A stretch of DNA of 64,000 nucleotides from Ancylomarina salipaludis (GCF_004122035.1 NZ_SAXA01000001.1:482998-546997), one strand, 5' to 3'; positions 9,708 to 18,890 are shown, counted from the first letter of the stretch. Notes: a model not told the origin generated them from the sequence alone. Made by a program: numbers and translations.

Positions 9708-10514
9708 ATGGAAATCAACATCCCTAAAAAACTAACGAATAACTATCAGAGCTATCTATTCTTTACTGAATTACAAGCCTCTACAAAGCAGTTGATCAAA
9801 ACTGAAATTGTATTTAATTTTCAAGAAACAAAACTCATTGAATCCAATCTGTTTGCAGTTATAGGTAGTCTTATTATGGATCTTGAGAGACGCCGCAATA
9901 AAGTCCGTCTTATTAATTTTCAGGATTCCATCCTTAACCTTTTTTACACTAAAAAGATGATAAAAGGCGGGATGAAAAAGGATGTTTGGAAAAGTCTGAT
10001 CAAGTGCCAATTCTTCTTAAGTCCTGACGAAGAACAGTTGACAGATTACCTTGAAAATAAAATTTTTCCTGAACGACCTGCCGTTGCCCTTAACCCTCAA
10101 CTGAAGATGGCAATAGAACTGTGTGTGGCTGAAATATTCCGAAATGCTTTTGCACATAGCAATCGTAAAGAGGTTTTCATTTCGCATTACGTATCGGTTC
10201 ACAATAAAAAGCTAATCATCAGTATCGTAAACAAGGGTGCAAACATGCAGCAATTGGCAACTTCTGCACTAAAAAAAGCTCAAAATGGAATGGGTGCGAT
10301 TAAATGGGCTGTGGATTCAGGAACCACATCAAAACCATTTAAACACAATGGGATGGGCCTGTTCACAATCCGTCAGTTTATTGAGCAAAACGATGGTAAA
10401 ATCCAAATTATATCAGGCAATGGCGTGTGGAAACAAGTCAAGCATCGAAAATTTACGAAACTTACGCGTAAAGAATTCCCTGGTACCATTGTAACCTTAG
10501 AATTCAATGTATAA
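9708..10514 (+). CDS. STAS-like plus GHKL-type ATPase domain protein
   Basis: The 268-aa protein appears to have two parts. Residues about 1-110 have the alternating strand/helix pattern of a STAS or anti-anti-sigma-like domain (FNFQETKLIE, LRRRRN-like basic turn, VRLINF). Residues about 130-268 form a GHKL/HATPase_c domain with an N-box (AEIFRNAFAHS) and a G-box region (HNGMGLFTIRQFIE). There is no phosphoacceptor histidine and no membrane segment, so it resembles RsbW/SpoIIAB-type switch ATPases rather than a sensor kinase. It is cytosolic and monocistronic, with no sigma factor or receiver nearby. The N-terminal assignment is weaker than the C-terminal one. Confidence 0.65.
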   Translation: MEINIPKKLTNNYQSYLFFTELQASTKQLIKTEIVFNFQETKLIESNLFAVIGSLIMDLERRRNKVRLINFQDSILNLFYTKKMIKGGMKKDVWKSLIKCQFFLSPDEEQLTDYLENKIFPERPAVALNPQLKMAIELCVAEIFRNAFAHSNRKEVFISHYVSVHNKKLIISIVNKGANMQQLATSALKKAQNGMGAIKWAVDSGTTSKPFKHNGMGLFTIRQFIEQNDGKIQIISGNGVWKQVKHRKFTKLTRKEFPGTIVTLEFNV

Positions 10515-10520
10515 ACTGAA

Positions 10521-10549
10521 AGTCTGAACTGTAATTTTCAATTCAGACT
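10521..10549. terminator. Hairpin between convergent ATPase and SpoU genes
   Basis: Arms 10521-10528 and 10542-10549 are perfectly complementary, and two further inner pairs can form after a mismatch. There is no long T run, so it may be a weak bidirectional terminator. Confidence 0.5.
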
Positions 10550-10562
10550 CAGAGAAAATTAA

Positions 10563-11093
10563 TTAAAACCTCAACTTCGAGAATAAATCCCAAAGTACAA
10601 TACCACAGCTAACTGAGATATTGAACGAATGCTTGGTGCCAAACTGCGGAATTTCAATACAAGATTCTGAAGCATCAACAATAGCTTGTTGTACCCCTTT
10701 CACTTCGTTTCCAAAAACAAAGGCATACTTTTTATCCGAGTCAATCTGAAAATCAGGTAAGGATATTGAATTTTCGGCTTGTTCAATCGCATAAACATCA
10801 AAGCCTTTAGCCTTAAGATCAGCCACGGCATCTTCTGTTTTCTCGAAGTATTTCCAAGCCACAGAATCTTCAGCACCCAAAGCTGTTTTGTGCAAATCGC
10901 GATGCGGCGGTGTCGCCGTAATGCCACACAAATAAATCGCCTCAACCAAAAGGGCATCAGAAGTACGAAAGACCGAACCAATATTGTTTAAGCTGCGCAC
11001 ATTGTCCAACACAATAATAAAAGGTGTTTTCTCTGCCGTTTTAAACTCATCAATACTCTTGCGATTCAGCTCGCTGTTTTTCAACTTCCTCAT
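10563..11093 (-). CDS. TrmH/SpoU family RNA 2'-O-methyltransferase
   Basis: A short (176 aa) SPOUT methyltransferase. Motif 1 (NNIGSVFRTSD), motif 2 (FVFGNEVKGV) and motif 3 (HSFNISVSCG) are all present, so the SAM-binding knot should be intact. It lacks the N-terminal substrate-recognition domain of RlmB (compare 3121-3864), and its length is closest to tRNA-type SpoU enzymes such as TrmL and TrmH. The RNA target is unknown; a ribose 2'-O methyl in tRNA is the most likely product. It converges on the GHKL ATPase gene. Confidence 0.85.
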   Translation of the reverse strand: MRKLKNSELNRKSIDEFKTAEKTPFIIVLDNVRSLNNIGSVFRTSDALLVEAIYLCGITATPPHRDLHKTALGAEDSVAWKYFEKTEDAVADLKAKGFDVYAIEQAENSISLPDFQIDSDKKYAFVFGNEVKGVQQAIVDASESCIEIPQFGTKHSFNISVSCGIVLWDLFSKLRF

Positions 11094-11262
11094 CTTAATC
11101 TAATATATTTATTTGTGTGCGCGAATTTAATACTAAAAACCTGGAATAAAAATTAAAGCTTTACTCACATTACAAACCAATCTTTAAATAAACCTTCACC
11201 TAAGAAAAATTGAAGCAATAAACACACCCATAAAACTTATAAAAACCACTATAAAAGAAAAA

Positions 11263-11287
11263 CCTTGCAAATCACAGATCTGCAAGG
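11263..11287 (-). terminator. Terminator of the arginine deiminase gene
   Basis: On the minus strand a 7-bp stem (11287-11281 with 11269-11263, 11-base loop) is followed by a T-rich tract. It lies about 25 bases beyond the stop codon. Confidence 0.75.
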
Positions 11288-11312
11288 CTTCTTTTAAAAT
11301 ATATCGTTTGGC

Positions 11313-12602
11313 TTACCAGTTTACCGCTTTACGGCGGATAGGCATAGTCATACAACGTGCACCACCACCACCACGTGGCAGCTCTGATCCGTCAAGTGTA
11401 ATCACATACTTTTCGTAATCAGCCAGATTTATCTTATGGCTAATCACATCGTCAGCTGGAATAATTTCGAAACCATTTTTATTCATCTCTTCCATGGTGT
11501 AGATATTACGAGCATATCCAACCACCTTACCTGGTCCTACAGCAAAGAAGTTCGCACCTGAATGCCACTGCTCTCTTTCCTGATTCCAAGGCTCTTTGGT
11601 TCCACCACAATAAATAGGTTTCAATTCCATACCAAGCTTCTTAAGTGCTTGAAGTAAGTTGTTCTCATTCTTAATATTTACAACCTTACCATTCTGAATT
11701 GTAATATGAACCGTTTGATATTTGTTTGGACGAATAATCAATGGCTCGTAAACCATACACTTGTCCTTATCAAGTAGTGTAAACACCATATCAAGATGAA
11801 TAAACGATTCCGGATGTGCAGGTAACTCCTGAACCAAAATATGACGTTGCTTCTCCTCTTTTTGCGAAAGCAGTTGAGCCAAAATAAAGTCAATACCTTG
11901 AGTTGTCGTACGCGTTCCGTTACCAATGATCAGAATATCTTCACGAGCAATTAAAACATCTCCCCCTTCAATCATACAGTTAGGGTCCATGTTTGGATTA
12001 TCAATTGGGTTAACCGTTTTCGCCTTGAATCCTGGCGTATAATCGAAAATAGCCTGCATAATCAATGATTCACGATCGCGAACCGCATTGGCCATCTTAC
12101 CAATTAAAACCTCATCAACAACTGACATTGAAGCATCACGGGTAAAGAAAAAGTTATGAAGCGGACGCATAGCATAACGCTCTTTACTTAAAAATTTAGT
12201 CAGGTTGTCTCGGGTTAAAGTAACCCCTTCAATCAACAACGAAGCCAAATCTTCAGCTGTGTGATCCAGCAAAATATCTTTAATACAATAAGTGTTTCCC
12301 TTAACGGCAAGCTCAGGCTCAATCTTGCAAACCTTATCCACAATAATCTCTTTAACCTTATCGTCTTTTAGGATATTAGCCAATAATTCTTTTACCTGAT
12401 AAGTTTGAGTGATTTCATTCAATGATCCACTCAATTGCTTGTATTCTTTTTGTGCTACTGAAAGGTTAAGAATATCGCTATAGAGAGCTCGTTCAGCATT
12501 CTCAGGTGTCATATTCTCAACTTCCGATCCTGGTGTATGAAGGATCACGCCTTCCAGTTCTCCAATTTCTGATCGAACATCTAATTCTACGTACTTAGTC
12601 AT
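11313..12602 (-). CDS. arcA: Arginine deiminase
   Basis: Hydrolyses L-arginine to citrulline and ammonia, the first step of the arginine deiminase pathway. At 429 aa it is slightly longer than typical ADIs. Guanidino-modifying-enzyme residues are visible: FFTRD at 152-156, EGGDVL at 212-217, the catalytic His269 in HLDMVF, and the nucleophile Cys417 in GGARCMTMP. Neither arcB (ornithine carbamoyltransferase), arcC (carbamate kinase) nor an arginine/ornithine antiporter is adjacent, so ATP generation from citrulline cannot be inferred here. It is transcribed alone, with a 403-base upstream gap and a terminator downstream. Confidence 0.92.
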   Translation of the reverse strand: MTKYVELDVRSEIGELEGVILHTPGSEVENMTPENAERALYSDILNLSVAQKEYKQLSGSLNEITQTYQVKELLANILKDDKVKEIIVDKVCKIEPELAVKGNTYCIKDILLDHTAEDLASLLIEGVTLTRDNLTKFLSKERYAMRPLHNFFFTRDASMSVVDEVLIGKMANAVRDRESLIMQAIFDYTPGFKAKTVNPIDNPNMDPNCMIEGGDVLIAREDILIIGNGTRTTTQGIDFILAQLLSQKEEKQRHILVQELPAHPESFIHLDMVFTLLDKDKCMVYEPLIIRPNKYQTVHITIQNGKVVNIKNENNLLQALKKLGMELKPIYCGGTKEPWNQEREQWHSGANFFAVGPGKVVGYARNIYTMEEMNKNGFEIIPADDVISHKINLADYEKYVITLDGSELPRGGGGARCMTMPIRRKAVNW

Positions 12603-13005
12603 GCCCTATTATGTTTTAATTCTAGTCGTTAAACGACTGATGTTTGTTGTCGTACAATTCTATTAATAATTTGCAAATGAAAGAAAAATAAAGGGCATTG
12701 AAAAGGATTGCAGCAAAGATTTTTTTCTTCTCATGCTCATTTTCCTGCAAAGAGACCTTTTCACTCTAAGCTAAACACTTAGGACAAAATCAATAAGGCA
12801 AAATTACTGTTATATAGATTATTTTAGTCCTCTATGTAAAACAATATCCATCAGGCTTCAGATTGTTTTAAAAAGTTTCATAATCAATATTATTAACGCA
12901 CTATAAAATCTTTCTTCCAATTTTTGAATCCATTTCTTAAACTACAAAGCAATCTAATGCGTATTTTCGTAAAAAGACAAATTAAAATCCCAAGCCTTTA
13001 TTGCG
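12603..13005. other. 403-base spacer between divergent arginine deiminase and DUF4294 genes
   Basis: No open frame worth calling and no clear hairpin. The only signal I find is a minus-strand TAATTTTG box (12806 to 12799) matching TAnnTTTG. It would give arginine deiminase an unusually long leader of about 190 bases, and no good -33 element accompanies it. Confidence 0.4.
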
Positions 13006-13668
13006 ATGCACAAACAGGTTCACATATATTTCATACTTATCCTAAGCTTCATCTTTTGCGAACACACCAATTGCTTTGGACAACTTGTTCAGGACAAAAA
13101 GCAGAGGGCTGTTGTGGTTCAGGATTCTAATCTTCATATCAACCTTAAAGAGATTAAGATAAAAGGACACAGACGATCCAAAAGAAAACATTACCGATCT
13201 TCCCGCCGGTATTGGCGAACTGTGCGCAACCTTCAAATTGTTTATCCTTATGCCGAAATGGCTAATCAAACAATCAATCAACTCAATGAAGATTTAAAAC
13301 AAATTCACTCAAAAAGAGAAAGACGAAAACTAATTCGACAAGAATATAAGGGGCTAATGAAAGCCTATAAAAAGCCTCTGATGCAACTAAAGATTTCGCA
13401 AGGGAAACTCCTCATGAAACTTATTGACCGGGAAACCGGGAGCACATCCTACTACCACTTAAAAGAGTTGAAAGGGTCAACCACGGCTTTCTTCTGGCAA
13501 ACTATTGCCAGTATGTTTGGCACATCGCTTAAATCAGAATACGAACCCGAAGGCCAGGACTGGATGATTGAAGAAATTCTTGAAAGAATGAAAAAAGGAG
13601 AAATACCACCACCACGCAAGCTAAACCTCAAGCTTGAAACAGAAATATCAGGAAAAAACAAAAAATAA
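13006..13668 (+). CDS. DUF4294 domain protein, probably exported
   Basis: A 220-aa protein with an N-terminal hydrophobic segment (about 8-28) compatible with a Sec signal peptide. A very basic stretch follows (RRSKRKHYRSSRRY, about 58-72), then a helical domain of the Bacteroidota family DUF4294 (NLQIVYPYAEMA and later YYHLKELKGS, about 75-190). Function unknown. The gene ends 3 bases before the convergent membrane-protein gene. DUF4294 proteins are conserved in the phylum, often as single genes; I cannot say more about the role. Confidence 0.75.
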   Translation: MHKQVHIYFILILSFIFCEHTNCFGQLVQDKKQRAVVVQDSNLHINLKEIKIKGHRRSKRKHYRSSRRYWRTVRNLQIVYPYAEMANQTINQLNEDLKQIHSKRERRKLIRQEYKGLMKAYKKPLMQLKISQGKLLMKLIDRETGSTSYYHLKELKGSTTAFFWQTIASMFGTSLKSEYEPEGQDWMIEEILERMKKGEIPPPRKLNLKLETEISGKNKK

Positions 13669-13671
13669 TTA

Positions 13672-14241
13672 TCAATCTGTTCTGTGTTTACTGATGATAG
13701 CATCAACCTCAGAATCGAATAACCCAATTTTATCCAGATAATCAGAAGCCTCATCCATGTCCTTTCCTTTCAGAAAATCATAGAGAACCTGCCCATTTTC
13801 TTCTTTTTCATCCTGAATTGTCATTCTAAAACCAATTAACTTCTTTTCAAATGCCTTTTCCCATGAATAAGCTTTCATAATAAGGAATTGAATCAAAAGA
13901 GTTAAAAAGGCAAAGAATAAAATCAAAGTTCCAAAAGACTGGTTATCGGATAAAAACAACATCAAAAAACTAAAAATTACCGAAGAAATAAAAGCAGAAA
14001 GCATCCCCATCCCAATGGTCAGATCATTAAAATACTGAGAATGATGTTTTAATTTCTTTTTACCCGAAGCGTAATAAACAAGCCAGTTCAAAAATAAATT
14101 TAAACTCAATGAATAAAGAATCGCGCCAACCTGTGAAACTGAATTCAAGGAGAAAAAGACGCCTGCAAATAATGCTATATTCGAAAAAATAAAGGTGTAA
14201 ATATGATTTCCGCCTACATCTTTGGTATTTCTATTTTTCAT
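13672..14241 (-). CDS. Four-helix membrane protein of unknown function
   Basis: A 189-aa protein with about four hydrophobic segments: two in the first 60 residues, then two more near 75-97 and 102-122. A charged cytoplasmic tail follows that contains a DYLDKIGLFDSEVD stretch. No family recognised. I chose the ATG at 14241; the longest frame starts at a non-ATG codon at 14259. It lies downstream of elbB on the same strand but is separated from it by a hairpin-bearing gap, and it is convergent with the DUF4294 gene. Confidence 0.6.
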   Translation of the reverse strand: MKNRNTKDVGGNHIYTFIFSNIALFAGVFFSLNSVSQVGAILYSLSLNLFLNWLVYYASGKKKLKHHSQYFNDLTIGMGMLSAFISSVIFSFLMLFLSDNQSFGTLILFFAFLTLLIQFLIMKAYSWEKAFEKKLIGFRMTIQDEKEENGQVLYDFLKGKDMDEASDYLDKIGLFDSEVDAIISKHRTD

Positions 14242-14269
14242 CAATATTAAATTAAACAAATCTCAAATA

Positions 14270-14305
14270 GAACTCCCCACCGATACCTAATCAGATGGGG
14301 AGTTC
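14270..14305 (-). terminator. Hairpin downstream of the ElbB-like gene
   Basis: A 10-bp perfect stem (14270-14279 with 14296-14305) with a 16-base loop, 23 bases past the stop codon. It lacks a strong T tract, so termination may be partial. Confidence 0.5.
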
Positions 14306-14327
14306 ATCTTATTCTGTATAGGGTAAA

Positions 14328-14981
14328 TTACATTTCCATAATGGTTTTCACAACATTCTCAGCACCTTCTCCAATTTGAGCAATGGTAGCATCAAGCATA
14401 TAACAAGGCGTGGTCACAATTTTATTTTTGGCATCAACAACCACTTCGCCATGTCCGGCTTGTTTATGATGAGAACCCATCGCCTGAATTGCTCCTGCAG
14501 TTCCTTCGTCATGTCCTATGGTTACCTCTGCACCAGTAATAACTTTAGCAATTAAAGCCGGAGCAATGCAAAGAGCAGCAATTGGTTTTGATGCTGCGTG
14601 CATAGCTTTCAAAACCTTTTCAACACCTGAATTCACCTTACAATCAGCCCCATCGAAAGCCAATGAGCACAGATTTTTAGCCACTCCAAATCCACCAGGA
14701 AATAAAATCGCATCAAAATCCTTGGCATCAAATTCAGCTAAATCTTTTATCTTCCCTCGGGCAATTCTTGCCGATTCAACCAAAACATTTCGAGTCTCAG
14801 TCATCTCTTCACCGGTAATATGGTTCACTACATGATGCTGATTGATATTAGGAGCAAAAATTTGGTACTCTCCCCCATTCTTAGAAATTGCATACAATGA
14901 AAGTGTCGCTTCATGAATTTCAGATCCATCATACACACCTGAACCAGATAATACCACTGCAATTTTCTTATTTGTTTTCAT
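14328..14981 (-). CDS. elbB: ElbB-like DJ-1/PfpI superfamily glyoxalase
   Basis: A 217-aa protein of the class I glutamine-amidotransferase-like (DJ-1/PfpI) superfamily. The nucleophile-elbow cysteine is Cys138 in AALCIAPA, and the upstream FPGGFGVAKNLC segment is characteristic of ElbB. ElbB of E. coli has weak glyoxalase activity and was linked to isoprenoid synthesis, though its physiological role is unclear. The length and whole-protein pattern fit ElbB rather than PfpI proteases. The gene stands with its own spacer upstream and a hairpin downstream. Confidence 0.87.
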   Translation of the reverse strand: MKTNKKIAVVLSGSGVYDGSEIHEATLSLYAISKNGGEYQIFAPNINQHHVVNHITGEEMTETRNVLVESARIARGKIKDLAEFDAKDFDAILFPGGFGVAKNLCSLAFDGADCKVNSGVEKVLKAMHAASKPIAALCIAPALIAKVITGAEVTIGHDEGTAGAIQAMGSHHKQAGHGEVVVDAKNKIVTTPCYMLDATIAQIGEGAENVVKTIMEM

Positions 14982-15176
14982 ATGCTTAGATTTTGTTTTT
15001 TTTTATTTTGATTTCAGACTTTAAATCAATCTTTCTTTGATGTATCAGTAGCTATAAAGGTAAGCATAATAGCTATTTTTTACGAAATGAGGATGAGCTT
15101 ATTTAAAACCTAAATTCAATAAAAAGCCAAATATGAATAAAATCACATTCTCAATTCATGTAAAGTCAGATAATTC

Positions 15177-15208
15177 TTTTGCCGATTAAAGCTTTAAACT
15201 TAAATTTG
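15177..15208 (+). promoter_or_regulatory. Full-consensus Bacteroidota promoter for the MBL-fold hydrolase
   Basis: TTTTG (15177-15181), exactly 19 bases, then TAAATTTG (15201-15208). Both elements and the spacer match the TTTG-N19-TAnnTTTG consensus. The implied start near 15215 favours translation from the ATG at 15235. Confidence 0.75.
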
Positions 15209-15234
15209 AGACTTAAATGACTAAACTTATAAAT

Positions 15235-15879
15235 ATGATTACTATAGAAACTTTGGTGTTTAATCAATGGCAGGAAAACACCTACTTATTATACGATGAA
15301 ACAGGAGAAGCAGTACTTATTGACTGTGGTGTTTTTTATCAGGAAGAGGGCAAAAAACTAGTCGATATCATTGATAAAAAAGGACTTAAACTGGTTCATT
15401 TATTAAACACACATCTTCATATCGATCATGTTTTTGGAAACCAATTCATGAAAGATCAATTCGGTCTGATCACCAAAGCGCATAAAGCTGATGAATTTTT
15501 ATTGGCAGAAGCCCCCAACTACGGCGTTCGCTTAGGTCTTGAGAATGTTGTTGAACCACCAGCAATGGGCGATGCCATTGAAGAAGGTGATATTATCCGA
15601 TTCGGAAATTCTGAACTGAAAGTCCTTCACGTTCCAGGGCACTCACCGGGGCATGTTGTTTTCTATAACGAAGCTCAACAATTTGTAATTGCAGGGGATG
15701 TCTTGTTCCGCGAAAGTATTGGAAGAACCGATTTACCATATGGTAACTTCGAAGATCTTATCACCGGTATCAAAACCAAACTTCTGGTTATGGATGATGA
15801 TGTTAAAGTTTACCCCGGGCATGGTCCTTCAACCACCATCGGACACGAAAAAAAGCATAATGTATTTTTAAGAGGCTAA
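15235..15879 (+). CDS. Metallo-beta-lactamase fold hydrolase (glyoxalase II-like)
   Basis: A 214-aa zinc or iron hydrolase. The HxHxDH metal motif is at residues 60-65 (HLHIDH), with further ligands in HVPGHSPGH, the bridging Asp in GDVLF, and the final His in YPGHGP. The family includes hydroxyacylglutathione hydrolase and bacillithiol or persulfide enzymes; this short form lacks the C-terminal glutathione-binding domain of true GloB, so the thioester substrate is uncertain. I chose the ATG at 15235 over 15217 because of the promoter position. A terminator separates it from the EamA gene. Confidence 0.87.
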   Translation: MITIETLVFNQWQENTYLLYDETGEAVLIDCGVFYQEEGKKLVDIIDKKGLKLVHLLNTHLHIDHVFGNQFMKDQFGLITKAHKADEFLLAEAPNYGVRLGLENVVEPPAMGDAIEEGDIIRFGNSELKVLHVPGHSPGHVVFYNEAQQFVIAGDVLFRESIGRTDLPYGNFEDLITGIKTKLLVMDDDVKVYPGHGPSTTIGHEKKHNVFLRG

Positions 15880-15917
15880 ACGCTTCTGCATTCATTTTGA
15901 AAATACATCAAACAATT

Positions 15918-15943
15918 AATCCCTTCACACGAAGGGATTTTTT
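15918..15943 (+). terminator. Terminator of the MBL-fold hydrolase gene
   Basis: Perfect 9-bp stem (15918-15926 with 15931-15939), ACAC loop and a run of six T starting inside the right arm. Confidence 0.88.
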
Positions 15944-15966
15944 ATAGACCCAAATAAAGTTACCGA

Positions 15967-16875
15967 ATGAAAAAGTATCTTCTTTCAACCCCATTTTTAG
16001 CCATACTGGCTTGTCTGCTTTGGGCAACACCTTTCGCTGCTATAAAAATTGGATTGAAATACACAACACCTCTTAACTTTGCAGGGATTCGCTTCTTTAT
16101 TTCCGGTCTGTTAATCCTGCCTTTTATTCCTGAATTCCGAACAAAACTTCAAAGTTTAAGTTCCAAATCCTGGAAATTAATTGTACAAGTAGCTCTTCTT
16201 CAAACAACATTTCTCTACGGCTTGTTCTATACGGGTATCAATTACCTGCCGGGAGCTTTAGGAGCTATGCTTATTGGAGCACAACCTCTGTTTGCTGCGG
16301 TATTGGCTCATCTGATGATGAAAAACGATAAGATGACCCTATCAAAAATCTCATCAATTCTTCTGGGTATGCTGGGCGTTTGTATCATCAGTTTAGGTCG
16401 TGCTGATTTTGTACTAACCACCACAATTCCTCTGGGTGTTGGGATTTTGGTTCTCAACAACATTGTTGGTAGTATGGGAAATGTGATTGTTGCCCGTGAC
16501 ACACGAGATATTCCACCGCGAATCCTCGCTTCGTTTTCGATGATACTAGGTGGTTTCATGCTGATTTTAATTTCTGTTCCAATGGAACATCCAAAGTGGG
16601 AACTTCACCCAAGTGAGTACTATTACGCCTTAGGATGGTTAGCTATTGTATCCTCAATGGCAATTACCATTTGGTTTGGACTCTTAGGACGAGAGGGGGT
16701 GAAAGTCTCCAACCTAAACACATGGAAATTTATAATCCCGATATTTGGAGCCTGCATCAGCTGGTTGATTTTACCCAACGAGAACCCGGATCTGATTTCA
16801 ATTCTGGGAATGACGGTCATCGCTTTTAGCCTCTTGATGCTAAACTATTTTAACAAGAAAAAGACTAAAATTTAA
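15967..16875 (+). CDS. EamA/DMT family transporter
   Basis: A 302-aa inner-membrane protein with about ten hydrophobic segments arranged as two EamA repeats. It starts with the typical PFLAILACLLWATPFAAIK entry helix, and the second repeat begins near residue 155. Drug/metabolite transporters of this type usually export metabolites or amino acids. No substrate can be assigned. The start lies only 24 bases past the upstream terminator, so the promoter probably overlaps that region. Confidence 0.88.
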   Translation: MKKYLLSTPFLAILACLLWATPFAAIKIGLKYTTPLNFAGIRFFISGLLILPFIPEFRTKLQSLSSKSWKLIVQVALLQTTFLYGLFYTGINYLPGALGAMLIGAQPLFAAVLAHLMMKNDKMTLSKISSILLGMLGVCIISLGRADFVLTTTIPLGVGILVLNNIVGSMGNVIVARDTRDIPPRILASFSMILGGFMLILISVPMEHPKWELHPSEYYYALGWLAIVSSMAITIWFGLLGREGVKVSNLNTWKFIIPIFGACISWLILPNENPDLISILGMTVIAFSLLMLNYFNKKKTKI

Positions 16876-17021
16876 GCTTCATATTAAAATGTGACAATTA
16901 AGTCATCACGTATCGTCAATCATTTTTTTGATTTTATTTAACAAAGAAATCGTTTTCTCAAAACTGATAAATACTATCTTTAGATAAACTAAAAGTTCAA
17001 AAAAGAACAAATATCTAATTT

Positions 17022-18689
17022 ATGGGAAAACTTATAAGCATATACATAGAGGATCTGGACGAAAAAAGATTTTATCCCTTAGGAACTAGTTTGCAGACCA
17101 TCTTAGATGACGTTTCGTCACAACTAAAAATGACCGTTTTAGGGGCAATCGTCAATAATAAACTCAAAGAACTCACCTACGAAATATATAAACCCAAAAA
17201 CGTTAAGTTTATCGACTATAAGCATCCTGCCGGAAAAAGGATGTATTTGCGTTCTCTCACTTTCATTCTATATAAAGCAATTCAGGACGTATTACCCAAT
17301 GCTGGTTTTATAGTTGAACATTCTATTTCAAATGGTTTGTATTGCAGAATTAAAGACAAAAATACAATACTGACTCAGGAAAGTATTGCCAAAATAAAAC
17401 TCAGAATGCTTGAGATTATAAAGGCTGACCTCCCTTTTGAAAGACAGGAAATGGAAACCGAAAAAGCCATTGAATTGTTTGAGTCACAAGGCTTGCATGA
17501 GAAAACAAATCTGCTTCAAACCCGGGGAAACATCTACACATCAGTTTACAAACTTGGCACAACAGTTGATTATTTCTACGGATTCTTAGTCCCACATACC
17601 GGGCTATTAGACGTCTTTGATCTGCAGCATTATTACAACGGCATGTTACTTTTGCCTCCTGACCAAAAGAACCCATCAGAAGCCAAACAAATTCTGCAGC
17701 AAGAAAAAATGTTACAAATTTTTAGTGAGTATAAGCGTTGGGGGAAAATTCTAAAAATCTCAAATGTTGGCGATTTAAATCGAAGTGTAGAAGAAAAAAA
17801 GATCTCAGAACTGATTAAGATTTATGAAGCCATGCATGAGAAAAAAATCTCTCAAATTGCAGATCGTATCCGCAAGAAATGGAAAAAAATTAAAATTATT
17901 TTAATTGCAGGTCCTTCATCTTCAGGAAAAACAACCTTTGGAAAAAGATTAGCCATTCAGCTAAAAGTTGCCGGAATTGAACCGATCAACCTCTCCCTGG
18001 ATAATTATTTTGTAGACCGGGAGTACACGCCTCTGGATGAAAATGGGGAATACGATTTTGAATCGATTGAAGCACTGGACGTCAAACTATTCAATCAGAA
18101 TCTACAGGAACTCCTTGATGGTAAAGAAATTCAACTCCCAAAATTCTCATTCGAAAAAGGGAAACGAACATACAATGGAGATAAACTAAAGATTAATGGA
18201 AAAAACGTATTGGTCATTGAAGGTATTCATGCCTTGAATCCCAAACTAACGTCTTTAATCTCTGATGAAGTCAAATTTAAAATTTATATTTCAGCGCTGA
18301 CATCTATCTCAATTGATGGGCACAACCGTATCCACTCAACTGATAACCGACTGATTCGCAGAATTATTCGCGATTACCGTTATCGAAGTTACTCTGCTCT
18401 AAATACGATCAAACGCTGGCCAAGTGTAAGAAATGGAGAAGAGCGAAATATCTTTCCATATCAGGAAAACGCTGATGTGATGTTTAATTCAGCCTTACCC
18501 TATGAACTCGGGGTGCTTAAAAGCCATGCCGAACCCATATTAAGACAAGTACAACCCAATCAGCCCGAATACTCCGAAGCCAATAGATTATTGAAATTCT
18601 TCAGTTATTTCATTCCTATTGCTGACAATGAAATCCCTAAAAATTCACTCATGAGGGAATTCTTAGGTGGGAGTACTTTTGAATACTAA
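17022..18689 (+). CDS. Nucleoside kinase with N-terminal TGS/threonyl-tRNA synthetase-like region
   Basis: A 555-aa fusion. The N-terminal ~60 residues resemble a TGS domain. Residues ~65-260 resemble the N2/editing-like region found in threonyl-tRNA synthetases and AlaX proteins. The C-terminal part is a uridine-kinase-like P-loop kinase with Walker A GPSSSGKTTFGK near residues 297-308 and a later RIIRDYRYRS lid. Such proteins are annotated as nucleoside kinases in Bacteroidota and Firmicutes; the nucleoside substrate and the purpose of the tRNA-synthetase-like head are not known to me. A terminator follows. Confidence 0.85.
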   Translation: MGKLISIYIEDLDEKRFYPLGTSLQTILDDVSSQLKMTVLGAIVNNKLKELTYEIYKPKNVKFIDYKHPAGKRMYLRSLTFILYKAIQDVLPNAGFIVEHSISNGLYCRIKDKNTILTQESIAKIKLRMLEIIKADLPFERQEMETEKAIELFESQGLHEKTNLLQTRGNIYTSVYKLGTTVDYFYGFLVPHTGLLDVFDLQHYYNGMLLLPPDQKNPSEAKQILQQEKMLQIFSEYKRWGKILKISNVGDLNRSVEEKKISELIKIYEAMHEKKISQIADRIRKKWKKIKIILIAGPSSSGKTTFGKRLAIQLKVAGIEPINLSLDNYFVDREYTPLDENGEYDFESIEALDVKLFNQNLQELLDGKEIQLPKFSFEKGKRTYNGDKLKINGKNVLVIEGIHALNPKLTSLISDEVKFKIYISALTSISIDGHNRIHSTDNRLIRRIIRDYRYRSYSALNTIKRWPSVRNGEERNIFPYQENADVMFNSALPYELGVLKSHAEPILRQVQPNQPEYSEANRLLKFFSYFIPIADNEIPKNSLMREFLGGSTFEY

Positions 18690-18710
18690 AACTGCATTTA
18701 AATAATAATT

Positions 18711-18750
18711 TGCGACTATAAATTAACCTTTATGGTCGCATTTTTATTTT
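18711..18750 (+). terminator. Terminator of the TGS-nucleoside kinase gene
   Basis: 12-bp stem with one T-G wobble (18711-18722 with 18729-18740), 6-base loop, then a T-rich tract to 18750. It bounds the candidate origin region on its left. Confidence 0.85.
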
Positions 18751-18890
18751 TCAGAAAGCCATTCCTAAAGTAAATCCCCAACCCTTCATTAAAGATATTT
18801 TTATCTAATAAATAATTTAATCAATAAGCACAACCTCCATATTGAAAACACATCCGCATACTAATGAGATACTTACGTAAAACAATAAGA

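Noticed and set aside
13042..13281. Antisense frame opposite the DUF4294 gene
   Set aside because: Lies entirely within a gene with a coherent signal peptide and domain, and has no features of its own.
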